This document shows, one piece after another, positions 12,101 to 22,422 of a stretch of DNA of 64,000 nt. The notes beneath the pieces are model-generated. The model made no database searches. It was not told the origin of the DNA and was given only the letters and a program-made list of their open reading frames with translations. Positions within the stretch are counted from its first letter, which is position 1, and the number at the start of each line of letters is the position of its first letter. The translations under genes and the position numbers were made by a program. The stretch is from NCBI RefSeq assembly GCF_964019385.1, contig NC_088646.1, positions 10,507,080 through 10,571,079 on the forward strand, read 5' to 3'. This DNA comes from Sycon ciliatum. Taxonomy: Eukaryota; Porifera; Calcarea; Leucosolenida; Sycettidae.

Positions 12101-13262
12101 AAACCGTCTGTGTGTGTGAACCCGTTTTCTCGGATGACAATCTGAAGCTGAACGTGGCAAAAACTCAATATTTCACTGTGACCAAGGAAGATGATTCCTG
12201 GAAATCGGTGAAGCTGCTGGGGAGTATGCTAGGCACAGCAGAAGACATAGCAGCCAGAGTGTCTGCTGCAAATTGGGCATTTGCAAGCATTCCATGGAAA
12301 CGCCACAACCTGAATTCCAGGCTGTGTATGTTTTCCTGCCTGATATTGCCTGTCTTGCTGTATAATTGTGCGCTTTGGACCTTATCGCAAACATTAACCG
12401 ACGTCGTCAATGTATGGCACCGGAAGAAACTACGTACCATCATTGGTATCACGTACCCACAACGAATCTCGAACACAGCGCTGTATGCCAAAACCGAGCA
12501 GACCCCACTATCCCAAGTCTGCAGGCAACGGAGACTGCTGTGGTTCGGCCATGTAGTGAGGGAAGGCGAAGAATCGTCCTCTTTCCAAGCCCTCCTAATG
12601 TCAATCAACACAACAGACATACGACGACCCCGAGGACGACCATGTCTGAGATGGATCGACGTTGTCAAGAAAGACTTACAATGCATTAATCTGTCACTTC
12701 TGGATGCTGTGCAATCTGCTTCTGATAGAGCTGCTTGGCTCGAAATTGTTAACAGATGCGTTGACCTCATGCAATGAGTGAAATGCGAACTGTCATTATT
12801 ATTATTATTATTATCATTAGTGCTCATGTCCCCTGTATTGGTCCGCGGGTGATTGCTGAGTGCATGGCGCACAGCGTTATGCTAAACAATTGCTGTCCAC
12901 TGTTGTGCTGACGGCCGTGTCTAAGCTCCAGTGCCTAGGTATTGAGCAGTTTGCCTTCACTCGGAGCCACCTCAGCGGGTGTAGCATACAGTACCGTAGG
13001 GCGCCGAAAAACGACCAGGCTAGAATTTCACCAAGCACAGCATACCAATGTATACACGGTGACTCAGCTGTGCATAGACCGCAATACATGAAAGTAAGAA
13101 CGGTCTAGGCGACAATGCTGACCCTCAGTTCTTCGGCGACCGGCAGTACTGTACAAGTGGAGAAGGTGACAAAGCATTGCTTACCTCGTCCTCGGCTGAA
13201 CTTGCCAGTAACATATTGGATCCCTTGAGGTCAGCATGCACGTACATCTGAGAGTGAATATA
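7866..13262 (-). CDS. VRK1: Vaccinia-related kinase (VRK) homologue, 3' exons
   Basis: Minus-strand exons in transcript order: 13262-13185 (cut by the gap), 10996-10864, 10367-10247, 9210-9152, 8883-8708 and 8348-7866 (stop TAA). Splice sites are AG/GT and phases agree throughout. The first exon encodes YIHSQMYVHADLKGSN, the catalytic loop with Asp and Lys. The next encodes VYLVDFGLAAL (DFG where human VRK1 has DYG) and then DPKRAHDGTIEFTSIDAHNG, a VRK hallmark. APSRRGDMEILGY follows. The tail (8348-7866) is acidic, then Ala/Arg/Lys-rich with KPKRRRGAR, which looks like a nuclear-localisation tail. VRKs are nuclear Ser/Thr kinases of the casein-kinase-1 group that act on chromatin proteins and BAF. 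The VRK1 symbol is by similarity; VRK2 is not excluded. The 5' exons are at 44041-47712 on the other strand. Confidence 0.93.
8614..8632. repeat. Poly-C run in VRK intron
   Basis: About 19 consecutive C (G on the coding strand) lie between VRK exons 8708-8883 and 7866-8348. Confidence 0.8.
9115..9150. repeat. (CA)n microsatellite beginning at a VRK splice donor
   Basis: On the minus strand the donor of exon 9210-9152 reads CCAG|GTGTGTGTATGTGTG. The invariant donor GT is the first unit of the (GT)n array. Confidence 0.9.
9369..10212. mobile_element. TTAA-flanked foldback DNA transposon (Kolobok-like), right end truncated
   Basis: Left end: TTAA (9365-9368) then AGGGGAAGTTAAGCC. The sequence around CGAATGGTCTTGGTCC near 9428 is repeated inverted near 10155, as are inner segments around CGGTTGGGAATAAGG. 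Long imperfect arms (more than 300 bp) converge near 9780-9830. The right arm stops at GATTTTAGGC without the terminal TTAACTTCCCCT, so that end is lost. It is related to elements at 26414-29099 and 45983-47421. It lies in the VRK intron between exons 10247 and 9210. Confidence 0.75.
11279..11805 (-). mobile_element. Two tandem tRNA-like SINE copies
   Basis: Two diverged copies, about 11279-11521 and 11566-11805. Each contains, on the minus strand, a good RNA polymerase III B box (GGGTTCGAATCCCAGG, near 11343-11358 and 11628-11643) preceded by GCGAAGTGTAT, a possible A-box relic. The shared body includes AAGTTGCTTCACGTTATGAT. The copies end in A/T-rich stretches. They lie in the VRK intron between exons 13185 and 10996. 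They are interpreted as tRNA-derived SINEs; a tRNA pseudogene pair is the alternative. Confidence 0.6.
11880..12818 (+). mobile_element. 5'-truncated LINE with intact RT C-terminal half and (ATT)n tail
   Basis: An open frame from about 11923 to 12777 encodes GVVQGDPMSPIMFITYAE, the RT catalytic YADD box (12052-12063), a thumb region ending LLYNCALW, then RRLLWFGHVVREGE and RPRGRPCLRWIDVVKKDLQ. Homology ends at a natural stop and is followed by (ATT)n at about 12796-12815. A simple-repeat 3' tail is the signature of target-primed insertion. It belongs to a family different from the 4640 and 6700 LINEs (YADD rather than FADD, no zinc knuckles). It inserted antisense to VRK, in an intron. The frame is uninterrupted, so the insertion is fairly young. 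Confidence 0.87.
12998..13155. repeat. Second copy of the 3330-3530 dispersed repeat
   Basis: Shares GAATTTCACCAAGCACAGCA and flanking blocks with the earlier copy. It lies about 30 bases from the VRK exon at 13185. Confidence 0.7.
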
Positions 13263-13462
13263 NNNNNNNNNNNNNNNNNNNNNNNNNNNNNNNNNNNNNN
13301 NNNNNNNNNNNNNNNNNNNNNNNNNNNNNNNNNNNNNNNNNNNNNNNNNNNNNNNNNNNNNNNNNNNNNNNNNNNNNNNNNNNNNNNNNNNNNNNNNNNN
13401 NNNNNNNNNNNNNNNNNNNNNNNNNNNNNNNNNNNNNNNNNNNNNNNNNNNNNNNNNNNNNN
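13263..13462. other. Assembly gap (200 N)
   Basis: Exactly 200 N, the same length as the second gap, which suggests a fixed placeholder rather than a measured distance. It cuts VRK just upstream of the catalytic-loop exon. Confidence 0.98.
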
Positions 13463-13496
13463 GGAAGGCCAGACGACGCAACAGTCCCAGAGGCCC

Positions 13497-13525
13497 GTGT
13501 GCGTGTGCGTGTGTGCGTGTGTGTC

Positions 13526-13617
<92 letters not shown>
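13497..13617. repeat. (TG)n microsatellite at contig edge
   Basis: Nearly uninterrupted TG repeats begin about 35 bases into contig B. Such a tract probably caused the contig break. Confidence 0.9.
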
Positions 13618-13619
<2 letters not shown>

Positions 13620-13753
13620 GCTAAAATTAGTGGCGGTCAATTCATCAGCCTTGCAAGCTGTTGAATGGTGTAATCCCAGCACAAGTTGCTATGTCTAACA
13701 TACATGTAGCTGTTCGCTATCATCGCTTCCGCGATGGGCAGGTCTGAGGTCTG

Positions 13754-13755
<2 letters not shown>

Positions 13756-13807
<52 letters not shown>
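13756..13807. repeat. (TG)n microsatellite
   Basis: About 26 uninterrupted TG units directly before a tRNA-like SINE head. Confidence 0.95.
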
Positions 13808-13810
<3 letters not shown>

Positions 13811-13885
13811 ATATGGTGCAGTGGTATGTGCAGCGATTTCCAATCGATAGATTGCGGGTTCGATTCCCGACGATTATGGTCACAC
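13808..13885 (+). mobile_element. tRNA-derived SINE head (A and B boxes)
   Basis: TGGTGCAGTGG fits the pol III A box and, about 35 bases on, GGGTTCGATTCCC fits the B box. The same approximately 75-bp segment, differing at very few positions, occurs at 52873-52952. In both places it directly follows a (TG)n tract. A short SINE with a tRNA-like promoter is the best reading. An intact tRNA gene is not supported because no clear acceptor stem was seen. Confidence 0.7.
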
Positions 13886-15518
13886 ACGTCTTTCTTCTCT
13901 TTCTCAGACTCTTCCTGACTATTCTTTCATTCTCCTGGGTGGTTACCAACAGCCAGTGCATGCCGGAGTATGTGGTGTGATGTGTGTGCGGAAAAAAATG
14001 AAAAGACCAAAAATAGGGATTCACTGGCCAGAAAATGTCACTCCAAATAGCTGTATGGTGTAGACCAGGCTGAATAGTGACGGTCAATTCTTCAGCCTTG
14101 CAAGCTGTTGAATGGTGTAATCCCAGCACAAGTTGCGCATTGCTATTATCGCCTCCGGCGATGGGCGTCAAAGGTCAAAGGTGTGTGTTGAATGGTGTAA
14201 TCCCAGCACAAGTAACAGTTGCTATGTCTAAAATAGCTGTTCGCTATCATCGCTTCCGCGATGGGCAGGTCTGAGGTGTGTGTGTGTGTGTGTTTAAAAG
14301 TCAAGTGAGTGAAACAGTCTGAAAGAGCTGAGCATGAGGCCGAGGAGCATCAAAGTATCAAAAGTTATCATCAGCTGATCACGTACTAGCACTGTAAATC
14401 TCTGATCGTGATCATGAATTCATGGTGCCGTGAGTCCGTGACCACTGCCACTGGTGATCGTCTCAACTGACTCGCGAATCCTCTCCCATTCCCAACTGTT
14501 ACTCCAAGAAAAGCACCAGCCACCAGCTACCAGTTAGCCACAAAGCTGACAGGATGGCTTTCGTGCAGGATTTCATGCAGGGAACGCAAAGTATAGTCTC
14601 ACCATTTGTTGTGGGCGACCAGGAGGTACACAAGTCACTAGTACATCTACATGACGTGATTGTACTAGTGACTTGTGATTCGAAGCCCCATTGTGTGCAG
14701 ACAGTTAGTCGTTTATGCCAAATTATGGTGCACACCAGTTATGATGTCAAGTACACTGTAGTACGACTATGGCGTGGACTGGAGCATCAACGCCAATCAC
14801 AACAAGTACCGTAGAATTGTAGGCACTATGACAGTATGACTATGACTGTATGAGGAGGAAGGAAGCAGCAACAAAGCCTGCTGTCCTGACCAGGGCTCAG
14901 ACGCAACGAATAAAGTCGTGCATTTCAATGGTTGAACTAGTAGTAGTCAAGATCATAACTGTCATGATCTTGGCGTGTTGTACTGAGACCTTTGCATGCA
15001 GTGTCCCCGCGGTACGCGGTGCGGACCGTGTGTGGGGAGCACTTGAGAATACAATTGTCACAGTGAGAAAGCGTACTGAGACCTTTGCATGCAGTGTCCC
15101 TGCGGTACGCGGTGCGGACCGTGTGCGGGGAGCACTTGAGAATACAATGTAATCCTGTTGTCACAGTGAGAAAGGACGTAGCTGGACGTTGGTCACGAAA
15201 CTGCTCGGCCGGCCATCGATGCATCGGCAAGGCCACATAACCAGTATTAAAGTCGTTACTCTTTAGTTGGATGTGCAGCCAGTTTTGTTCAATGCCATTA
15301 TCATTCCTATATCCTATAATCAGTTCCGATCTACTGCACCCGATGCCGCTGGCTGGAGACAAGATTTCTCATTTTCTTTGTGTTCCCGTTGGAAACAGTT
15401 GCTTTCTTTCCCTGCGCGACCCTGTTGTCGAAGTAGCTTTCAGGTTTGCTATTCTGGAAATACACGAGTAGCTGCTGGAATATTACCTACTAGTATCACT
15501 GTATCAGTATCAGTCGCG

Positions 15519-15779
15519 ATGCCGCTGTCAGAGGATCTCCTCCACCCTTCTGCGACGTCTGAGAAGCGGAAGCACAAGCTGAAGCGTCTAGTGCAGCGTC
15601 CCAACTCCTTCTTCATGGATGTCAAGTGTCGCGGCTGTTTCAAGATCACAGTCGTCTTCAGCCATGCGCAAACCGTGGTGGTCTGCAGAAGCTGCTCGAC
15701 GATTCTTTGCCAACCTACCGGTGGACGGGCACGCCTGAGTGAGGGCTGCTCCTACCGAGTAAAGCGGAACACGGTGTAG
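15519..15779 (+). CDS. RPS27: 40S ribosomal protein eS27, copy 1a
   Basis: An intronless frame of 86 residues starts [20 protein letters not shown] and ends [11 protein letters not shown]. It is the size of animal eS27 (84 residues). The zinc-binding cysteines are Cys37, Cys40, Cys56 and Cys59 (CRGC and CRSC). The conserved PTGG(R/K) loop at 66-70 is intact. eS27 is a small-subunit ribosomal protein of the 40S body. The ATG at 15519 is chosen because MPL is the conserved family start. Upstream, a pyrimidine-rich CTTTCTTTCCC stretch could be a 5'-TOP-type start region (inference). Three more copies lie in contig B. Intronless structure could mean an old retrocopy, but the frame is intact, so it may be expressed. 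Confidence 0.92.
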   Translation: MPLSEDLLHPSATSEKRKHKLKRLVQRPNSFFMDVKCRGCFKITVVFSHAQTVVVCRSCSTILCQPTGGRARLSEGCSYRVKRNTV

Positions 15780-16683
15780 AATGCAGCTGGGAGACGCTAT
15801 GGTTGTAATCATGGCCCTTGTAATCGCACCTAACGGATTACCTCTGCCTCTCTGGATGCTGCAATGGTTATGTTCGTATCATAGCATGGACAGTACTGAC
15901 GACTCGGATAGCTCTATGCAGCTACTAAGTACTATGCCTGCACTGAGATGGCATTCGTATCTCAGGCACTGTGTCTGGAGGAGGCCTTGACTTGAGGCAG
16001 GTGACATTGAACAGTCTTGGGGAAGGTCAATGTTGGTAGGGCGGACATTGGAACGTGTATAGGAAGACTTCACTATTTCCGTACCAGTTAAATGCCAAAG
16101 TAAAAAAAGTAAAGTATTTAAAGGTTAGCACGTCCGCGAAATGCCAAAGTGCTAGTCACTATAACTTTTAAACCGTTTATAAGTATCAACTCTTGGCTCC
16201 AGCAGGACTTATTTGTACAGGTGATGTACATGATAATTATAACCCAATACTAGTTCAATACTAGTATTAGATAAACCTTGTTATAGTTCACACATGTTGT
16301 TAGTTTGACAGCATGAAACAAGGTGGAGGACACTGTGTTCGGAAACAGTGACCTTACTACTAGTACTACAAAGTACAATACAACCATCCACGGTTGGCGG
16401 AGCCCCGGTCCGTTGGGACCATCTGAACCATTAATGCATTATGGGTGTTGAACCCGGTTCTGACCCTCGCTATGCTAGGGAAGTTTTTAGACTTCTTCTT
16501 ACGTCAGTCGTGTATTCTTTGATCCCATGACGTCCCTCTCTCAGCGCGTCAGCTGTCAACAGTCACTGTCACTACCATTACAATTTACACTGTCGTGAGA
16601 AGGTACTACTACTAGTACTAGGTGCTCTCTGTAGACGAAGGTGGTGATGTTCCGATCCGGCCATGTGATGTACAATATGTACA

Positions 16684-16740
16684 CGTACATTTTCTACAGG
16701 ACCTTAAAGTTTAGCCTAAAGGTCCTGTAGAAAATGTACG
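16684..16740. repeat. Near-perfect hairpin absent from unit 2
   Basis: Arms of about 22 bp containing CATTTTCTACAGGACCTT and its exact inverse enclose a loop of about 13 bases. The equivalent place in unit 2 (near 24745) has no such hairpin, so it was gained or lost after the duplication. Confidence 0.8.
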
Positions 16741-17176
16741 CCTAGGCTACACACGACATTATAAGCACAGAAAAAAGAACAAGAAGAAAGCGTAGTAAAG
16801 AAGCTAGTTGTAAACCCGATGCCTGAGGCCTTTCGTTAGGCATTATTTCTCTACTCAAGTTAGTTATTGGATTTTTTATACATGTATTTGTAGATGTTTC
16901 CTTCCCACTAAAGCCCCATTCACTTGAATTCTGATCCCATAGCATAGGGCCAGACTGGCCTATGTGTATGTGTGGCCTTGGAGGATATCATGCAAGAGAG
17001 TGCAAAGCCTAGTGACCATGGTGACGTTGGTATGGTGATGTTGGTTATCACAATCATGGTTATTCTTTAGTACTCACAATAGTATTATTAATTATTTGTT
17101 GTGGGTGACAACGAGCCAGTAGTACTAGTACTGTATCTAGTCTTTAGTGTGCTTGTGTAGTTTGTACAATGATTAA

Positions 17177-18170
17177 CCCTTTGTGTACCAGCCCCATCTC
17201 GAACCGTAACGTACGTTACGGTTCGACGCACCGCACTGCGCCGCGCCGTTTGGCGGCGTCCTTGTTCCGATCGACTCGCGGTTTTTTGCGCTGGGCAGCT
17301 GAGATCCCACTGCAGATTTTGATGTATGATGTGGGTGGGTTGCCATTTGAAAGTATGGAGAACGATCGAGGCGAAAAGTGCGCTTTGCAATTTCAGCGCT
17401 CTGCGATATATTTTCGCAATTTCGATCGTGTTTTCGTTCGGTTACGCTGCTTGTATCTGGAATATAGCTTGCTCTAGCTGTTGTCGATGTCTACTAGTGA
17501 TGGTGAACGCCAGGAGAGAGTTGTAGTAGCGATATAATCTCAGGATCTGAATCGAAAATGAGAATTTCCATCGCTGAAGCCATTGCAGTATTCGCTCTCC
17601 AAGCAGCAGCGAGAGGGAGCGCAGCGATGGCCTGAAATAATCAAGGCAGGTGAATTTCCTCACCCATCGACTATTCCTGGTCTTCTCAATCGCCAATACC
17701 CTCGCTGGACGCAAGTAGATAAGTGAAAAGTACATATTCAAATCTGACACAATTTCAATAATTTGAAATTTTGATGCAATTGTTTGGCATCTGGTATTCA
17801 CGCAATATGGCTCTTTTCCGTCCATTTCGCTATTGTTGAAGCGTGCAACTGGCGGCTATACACTAGTACAGTGGTCTCCTGTTGCTCTGTGTGAAGAAGG
17901 GCAATGTCAGCAAGTATATTCACGATTCCAAGTACACGGATCTAAATTGTCAGGAATATGGACAATTGACTCAGAAATAGATATTCCAGGTATGGCCTGT
18001 ATCTGTAGTTGTGTGCTCGGTCAAAATATTTTCTTACCTGGACACATTGATACCAACAGATTCAGAAAAACATAACTTGCACATACAAAATGTGTCTTAG
18101 TTTTATGCTATAGGTCCATCATTACCGATGAGTACCCCGCGCATACATTAGATGCCTGGTACACAAAGGG
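17177..18170. mobile_element. piggyBac-like non-autonomous element, TTAA target duplication
   Basis: Flanked by TTAA at 17173-17176 and 18171-18174. Terminal inverted repeats are 15 bp and perfect: CCCTTTGTGTACCAG at the left, its inverse at the right. TTAA plus CCC...GGG termini define piggyBac-type cut-and-paste elements. Next to the left end is a perfect 28-bp palindrome (17199-17226) centred on ACGTACGT. No transposase is recognisable; a minus-strand frame at 17442-17825 has no known match. Unit 2 has the corresponding site near 25885 without the element, so insertion post-dates the duplication or was followed by loss there. Confidence 0.9.
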
Positions 18171-18872
18171 TTAATATGTAGTCTAGTCTTGTAATACTTC
18201 GAAGCTCCGTCGTGTTGACAACAGCATGACTGTACATTTACATGATGAGTGTACATCAGGTAGGTCTACATGATTGTATCATCAAGAATAATAAGCCCCC
18301 GGGGGTATCATGTGTATGGACTATGCCGGAGTCTATGGCCATAATTATGGTGCGCACGTATAATGGATTGTAGTACTAGTAGTACATGGGGGCTCAATGC
18401 CATTCACATTAATATTATGTAGGCACTATGCGCAGCTCAGTGGCACGAGGAAGGAAGCAGCAACAACGCCTGCCAGTGCCGACAAGTACTTTGACTAGTT
18501 GGAGGCAACCAAGTACAGTGGGTCTTTTCAATAGTTGAACGATCATCTTGGTGGGTGGACCTTTCATTGTTTTTGTCCTTTGCCAGAGTCCTCAGTGCAG
18601 TGACAGGGTGCGGGGAGCACTTGAGATTACGCTGTTGAGTTAAAAATAATTAGTTAGTTTATCAACGTTAGTCGGTACGTGCTCGGTCATTGACAATGCC
18701 ACGTCGCCAGTCTAGGAAAGCTTGCTTCGTGCGAGCAGATTTCTCACTTTCTTTGTGTTCCTGTCGGAAACAGTCGCTTTCTTTGAATCCCTGTGCGGCC
18801 CTGTTGTCAAAGTAGCTTTCAGGTTTGCTATCCTGGAAAGACAAGTAGCTGCTGGAATACCTACCAGTCGTG

Positions 18873-19178
18873 ATGCCGCTGTCAGAGGATCTCCTTCACC
18901 CTTCTGCGACGTCTGAGAAGTGGAAGCACAAGCTGAAGCGTCTAGTGCAGCGTCCCAACTCCTTCTTCATGGATGTCAAGTGTCGCGGCTGTTTCAAGAC
19001 CACAGTCGTCTTCAGCCATACACAAACCGTGGTGGTCTGCAGAAGCTGCTCAACGATTCTTTGCCAACCTACCGGCGGACGGGTACGCCTGACCGAGGGC
19101 TGCTCCTACCGAGTAAAACTTGCGGAACTTGTAGGATGCAGCTGGGCGACGTTATGGTTGCAATCACGGCACTTGTAA
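18873..19178 (+). CDS. RPS27: 40S ribosomal protein eS27, copy 1b (C-terminally extended)
   Basis: A 101-residue intronless frame. The body matches copy 1a, with the CRGC and CRSC zinc motifs intact, but Arg17 is replaced by Trp (EKWKHK). After SYRVK the frame reads LAELVGC... and runs 15 residues past the normal end, because the small change near 19115 puts the TAG used by copy 1a's counterpart out of frame. The upstream region differs from copy 1a until close to the ATG, so 1a and 1b arose from an older duplication than the one that made units 1 and 2. It may be functional; the tail and the Trp change suggest relaxed constraint. Confidence 0.85.
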   Translation: MPLSEDLLHPSATSEKWKHKLKRLVQRPNSFFMDVKCRGCFKTTVVFSHTQTVVVCRSCSTILCQPTGGRVRLTEGCSYRVKLAELVGCSWATLWLQSRHL

Positions 19179-19849
19179 ATTTTATAATCGCACCAAACGC
19201 CTCTGGATGCTGCAATGATTATGTTCGTAGCATAGCATGGACGACTCGGATAGCACTATGCAGCTACTAAGAACTATGCCTGCACTGCGATGACATTCGT
19301 ATCTCTACTCTACAGGTACTGTGTCTGGAGGATGCCTTGACTTGAGACGGGCGATATTGAACAGTCTTGGGGAAGCCCAATGTTGGGGGGAGGAAGGCAT
19401 CAGCGGGAAGATTTCACTCTTCCCGTACCAGCAAACGCTAAAGTGCTAGCTACTGACTAGTACTGCACAGAACATAATTCCATTGGCACTGATAGTGATA
19501 CATATCCTTGTACATAGTTGATTATGATTAAGAACGTTATCCTGCAGCCTGTATGCATGTACATATGAATCCAGCCAGTGGCGATACGTAGGATTCAAAG
19601 GGCCCTGAGCTGAAAGTGATGCTGAAGGAGATACAGCAATTTGTTAACTTGAAATCCAGCTATACCTAGTAGTTTGTAATCTATCAGTGAAGCGCATAGA
19701 GTCGGCTGTGGGGCAACACAGGTATACAGTTGTCCCTTTATTCGTCCTTCACATCAATGAAAAGAACAACTCATAGGATTCATTGCGTTCTCGGTCTCCC
19801 TATCTTTGGAAGTCTGCACACAGTCAGCCTCAGCTGCCCATCGTGTGTG

Positions 19850-19985
19850 CGTGCGTATATACATGTGTGTGTGGTGTGTGTGTTTGTGTGTGTGTGTGCT
19901 TTCCAGCACAAGCTGCTATGGCTTCTGCTGTAGCATCGCTATCATCGCCTCCGGCGATGGGCGTCCAATGGTCCAATGGTGTGTG
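19850..19985. repeat. Short (TG)n plus CATCGCC hairpin repeat
   Basis: TG-rich tract followed by the hairpin CATCGCC-TCC-GGCGATG (19943-19959), a member of the family at 13640-14294. Confidence 0.7.
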
Positions 19986-20167
19986 TGAGCATGTTGTGTT
20001 CATGCTCACTCGTACTCCGAGTCCGGTTGATTTCAGAGTTTTGTCTGTACAGGATTCCTACTCATGTATAGTCATGATACGAAGCACCCCTGAGCTCATG
20101 AGGCCGAATTTCATTTACTGATATTCGTACTTGAAGTACTTCATAACAGGGATCGATATACTGAATT

Positions 20168-20220
20168 GACTCTTCATAGATATAATAATTATATCTATCA
20201 AGAGTCAATTCAGTATATAT
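20168..20220. repeat. Foldback: ACTGAATTGACTCTT hairpin
   Basis: ACTGAATTGACTCTT and its inverse AAGAGTCAATTCAGT enclose an AT-rich core that itself pairs (TAGATATAA...). The unit 2 counterpart (about 31177-31217) keeps the outer arms but a much shorter core. Confidence 0.8.
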
Positions 20221-21597
20221 TATAATGATGTGTCACCTGCATGATCGTAGCCTTTAGATAGCCAGTAGTGGAACACACCACTGAAAGAAACCGTGTGTTG
20301 TTTCCACCAGAGAGTGTTTTACGACTCTCTCGTTTCCATGCCCACAGCCGGCTGCTGGTGGCTTAAAGTTATACCCACCTGGCTGGACTGAAACTCAGCT
20401 GTCAAGGCTACTGGCAATTGTATTGCCCGACTCCTATATTCTAGTCTTAGTTGGCATGACTATCAGCTATTGACATGCAAAAGTACAAGCAAGCCGCAAT
20501 TTTATAGCCACCATAATTATTATTATGATCTGAATCAATGGGGTCCTGGTTTCCACAACTCCCTGAATCAACCCCTTGTTTACAGTGACTTGTATTGTGA
20601 TACTGCTCGGATGTGGAGCTAACTAACTTAGCATACGCGGCTCCAGAATCCTCAACTGCAGTACATGTATAACACTGGGTGACCTGCATCCAGCTAACTT
20701 ACTTATACCTATAGTGGCAACTTGCACATTCATGAGACTGCATGTGTCACAACTAATCACGAGTCCAATGTTATGTACAGCGTGGAATTGCCCATTACAG
20801 GGCGTTATGGTGAGGAAGGTACAAACTGAGAGCGTTATAAATATCAAGGCACTGTGTGTACAGGCAATGCTAGCTGTAATTCGTTGCTGCCGTCTTTAAA
20901 TGAAGAAGAAAAAAAAACTATTACAAATGCGAATGTCCTCACAGAAGTGCCGCCCGGGCAGGGTACTAGGTGCAGCTATAGTCCACAGACTGTGCAGGAA
21001 ACATACTGGAGAGAGGGAAGAATATGGTACGGTGTGGTTTGCGAGTATCAACACAGCAGTTTAAAAAGGAAAGAAAAAGAAGGTCAATCCACTGTTTCAA
21101 AGCCAGCTTTGAAACAGCGCGTTCTGCAGCGTTCAGCACGGAGATTAACTGCTAGCATCAGCCATATAGAAGCAGCAGAATAGCAGCAAAAAGACATGCA
21201 GCGCATCAAGCTGCCGTAGCGTAAGGTGGTCACACAATGACAGTATAAGTAAATGTTATATTTATAACTCAACAGAATAGATCAGCGCCACTGACTGTGC
21301 TCCATGAAGGATCAGGTCAACAGTAGGAGATCAGAGTGGTATCAGAAACTAGCTGCTGAATATTCAGCATCAAAGAATCACACAGCAACAGAGCACATGA
21401 ACTGTCATACCTTGCATCCTGTGCACCACCTGCGCAGTGGTGAGTGTCGCCGGTGACAGTGATGATTGGTGTCCCATACTAGTGCAGTGATCAGTTCAAG
21501 TCAGGTCATTGTCCACACTCAGTACACGTGTTCTGGGTCTCAATTCCACCCACGAAACAAGTGTTAGTAACAGCATTACTCGGAGCTGCACAAAATA

Positions 21598-22422
21598 TCA
21601 GCTCTTCTCAACGTCAAGGTCAAAACAGTTGGCTGCTGCCTTGTTGGGTTCCTCACATCGTGTATCTTCTCTGTTAGCATCGTCTTCTGCCTCACCACAT
21701 TCTCCACCCATCACATCCACCTCTTCTTCTTCTTCATCATCTGCATCGCTTCCCTCCTCCTCCTCTTCTTCTTCATCATCATCCTCCTCGCTTGTCTCAA
21801 CTTCTTCCTCCGTTGGTTCACCATACATATAGAGACGGTTGCGATTGACAAACAAATCAGAATCGTCCTGCTCCTCTTCTGACTCAGATGGCGATGATGC
21901 ATTACAGCCACCACCAGCCGCAGTATCAGCAAGCGCAGATGCTTCCATTTCTTGCCCGGCTTGCTTTGAAGCTGCAGCTTCATCAGCTTCGGCTTTTCGC
22001 TTGGCTTCTTCGTGCCTATCCACCGCTGCAATGCGTTTCTGGTACTGTCCCTTGAATGGAGGTTCAAACACTTTGGGCCAAAGACAATTCTCTTGCAAGT
22101 GTTGCACATGTTCAGGAAATAAAACATGAACCACTTCTGCCTTTACCTTCTTGCCTTCAGCTATAGGCTCCACGATAAGGTATTGGCCCCTTTGGATCCA
22201 AATCTTCTTTCTAAATTTCGACGGTATGCTGACGATGTACTTCTCTTCAGTCGTGGCCTTCACATCTATCAGGTAGTTACTTCTATGACATACCGCCCTG
22301 ACGATCTCCTGGTCGGCTTCAGGCATGAAGTAGTGATCCACAAGCTCACGAACGACATGCTTCAGTTTAGTCTTCTCTGACGTGAACACCCTTGCTCTAC
22401 CCTGCGTCAGCGACGTGTCCAT
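21598..22422 (-). CDS. EIF1AD: EIF1AD (eIF1A-domain-containing protein), copy 1
   Basis: A 274-residue intronless frame starting MDTSLTQGRARVF. Residues about 20-110 are an eIF1A-like OB fold: KHVVRELVDHYF, then IVSIPSKFRKKIWIQRGQYL and EPIAEGKKVKAEVVHVL, which align along their length with vertebrate EIF1AD. The family motif DDSDLFVNRNR follows at about 187-197. The tail is strongly acidic (Asp/Glu runs, 210-245), encoded by CTTCTTCTT-type repeats on the plus strand. EIF1AD is a small nuclear protein of uncertain role related to translation factor eIF1A. The usual vertebrate length is about 165, so this one has an expanded acidic tail. Convergent with eS27 copy 1b. Confidence 0.9.
   Translation of the reverse strand: MDTSLTQGRARVFTSEKTKLKHVVRELVDHYFMPEADQEIVRAVCHRSNYLIDVKATTEEKYIVSIPSKFRKKIWIQRGQYLIVEPIAEGKKVKAEVVHVLFPEHVQHLQENCLWPKVFEPPFKGQYQKRIAAVDRHEEAKRKAEADEAAASKQAGQEMEASALADTAAGGGCNASSPSESEEEQDDSDLFVNRNRLYMYGEPTEEEVETSEEDDDEEEEEEEGSDADDEEEEEVDVMGGECGEAEDDANREDTRCEEPNKAAANCFDLDVEKS

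Larger units (their letters stand above)
13640..14294. repeat. Cluster of short hairpin-plus-(TG)n repeats
   Basis: Three copies of a unit reading GTTGAATGGTGTAATCCCAG, then a small hairpin (CATCGC-TTCC-GCGATG at 13721-13736 and 14248-14263; ATCGCC-TCC-GGCGAT near 14149), then GGGCAGGTCTGAGG and usually (TG)n. Further copies are near 19943, 25186 and 30880. The hairpin is kept although its bases change, and the TG tract follows consistently, so this looks like a small repeat family carrying its own microsatellite. Confidence 0.7.

Noticed and set aside
13808..13885. Functional tRNA gene
   Set aside because: A and B boxes are good, but no clear acceptor stem or mature tRNA fold could be drawn, and an almost identical copy occurs elsewhere after a TG tract, so a SINE is more likely.
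21711..22127. Second minus-strand frame of 138 codons with MKKKKRRR tail (and 32971-33387)
   Set aside because: Out-of-frame shadow of EIF1AD; the family match is in the 274-codon frame.
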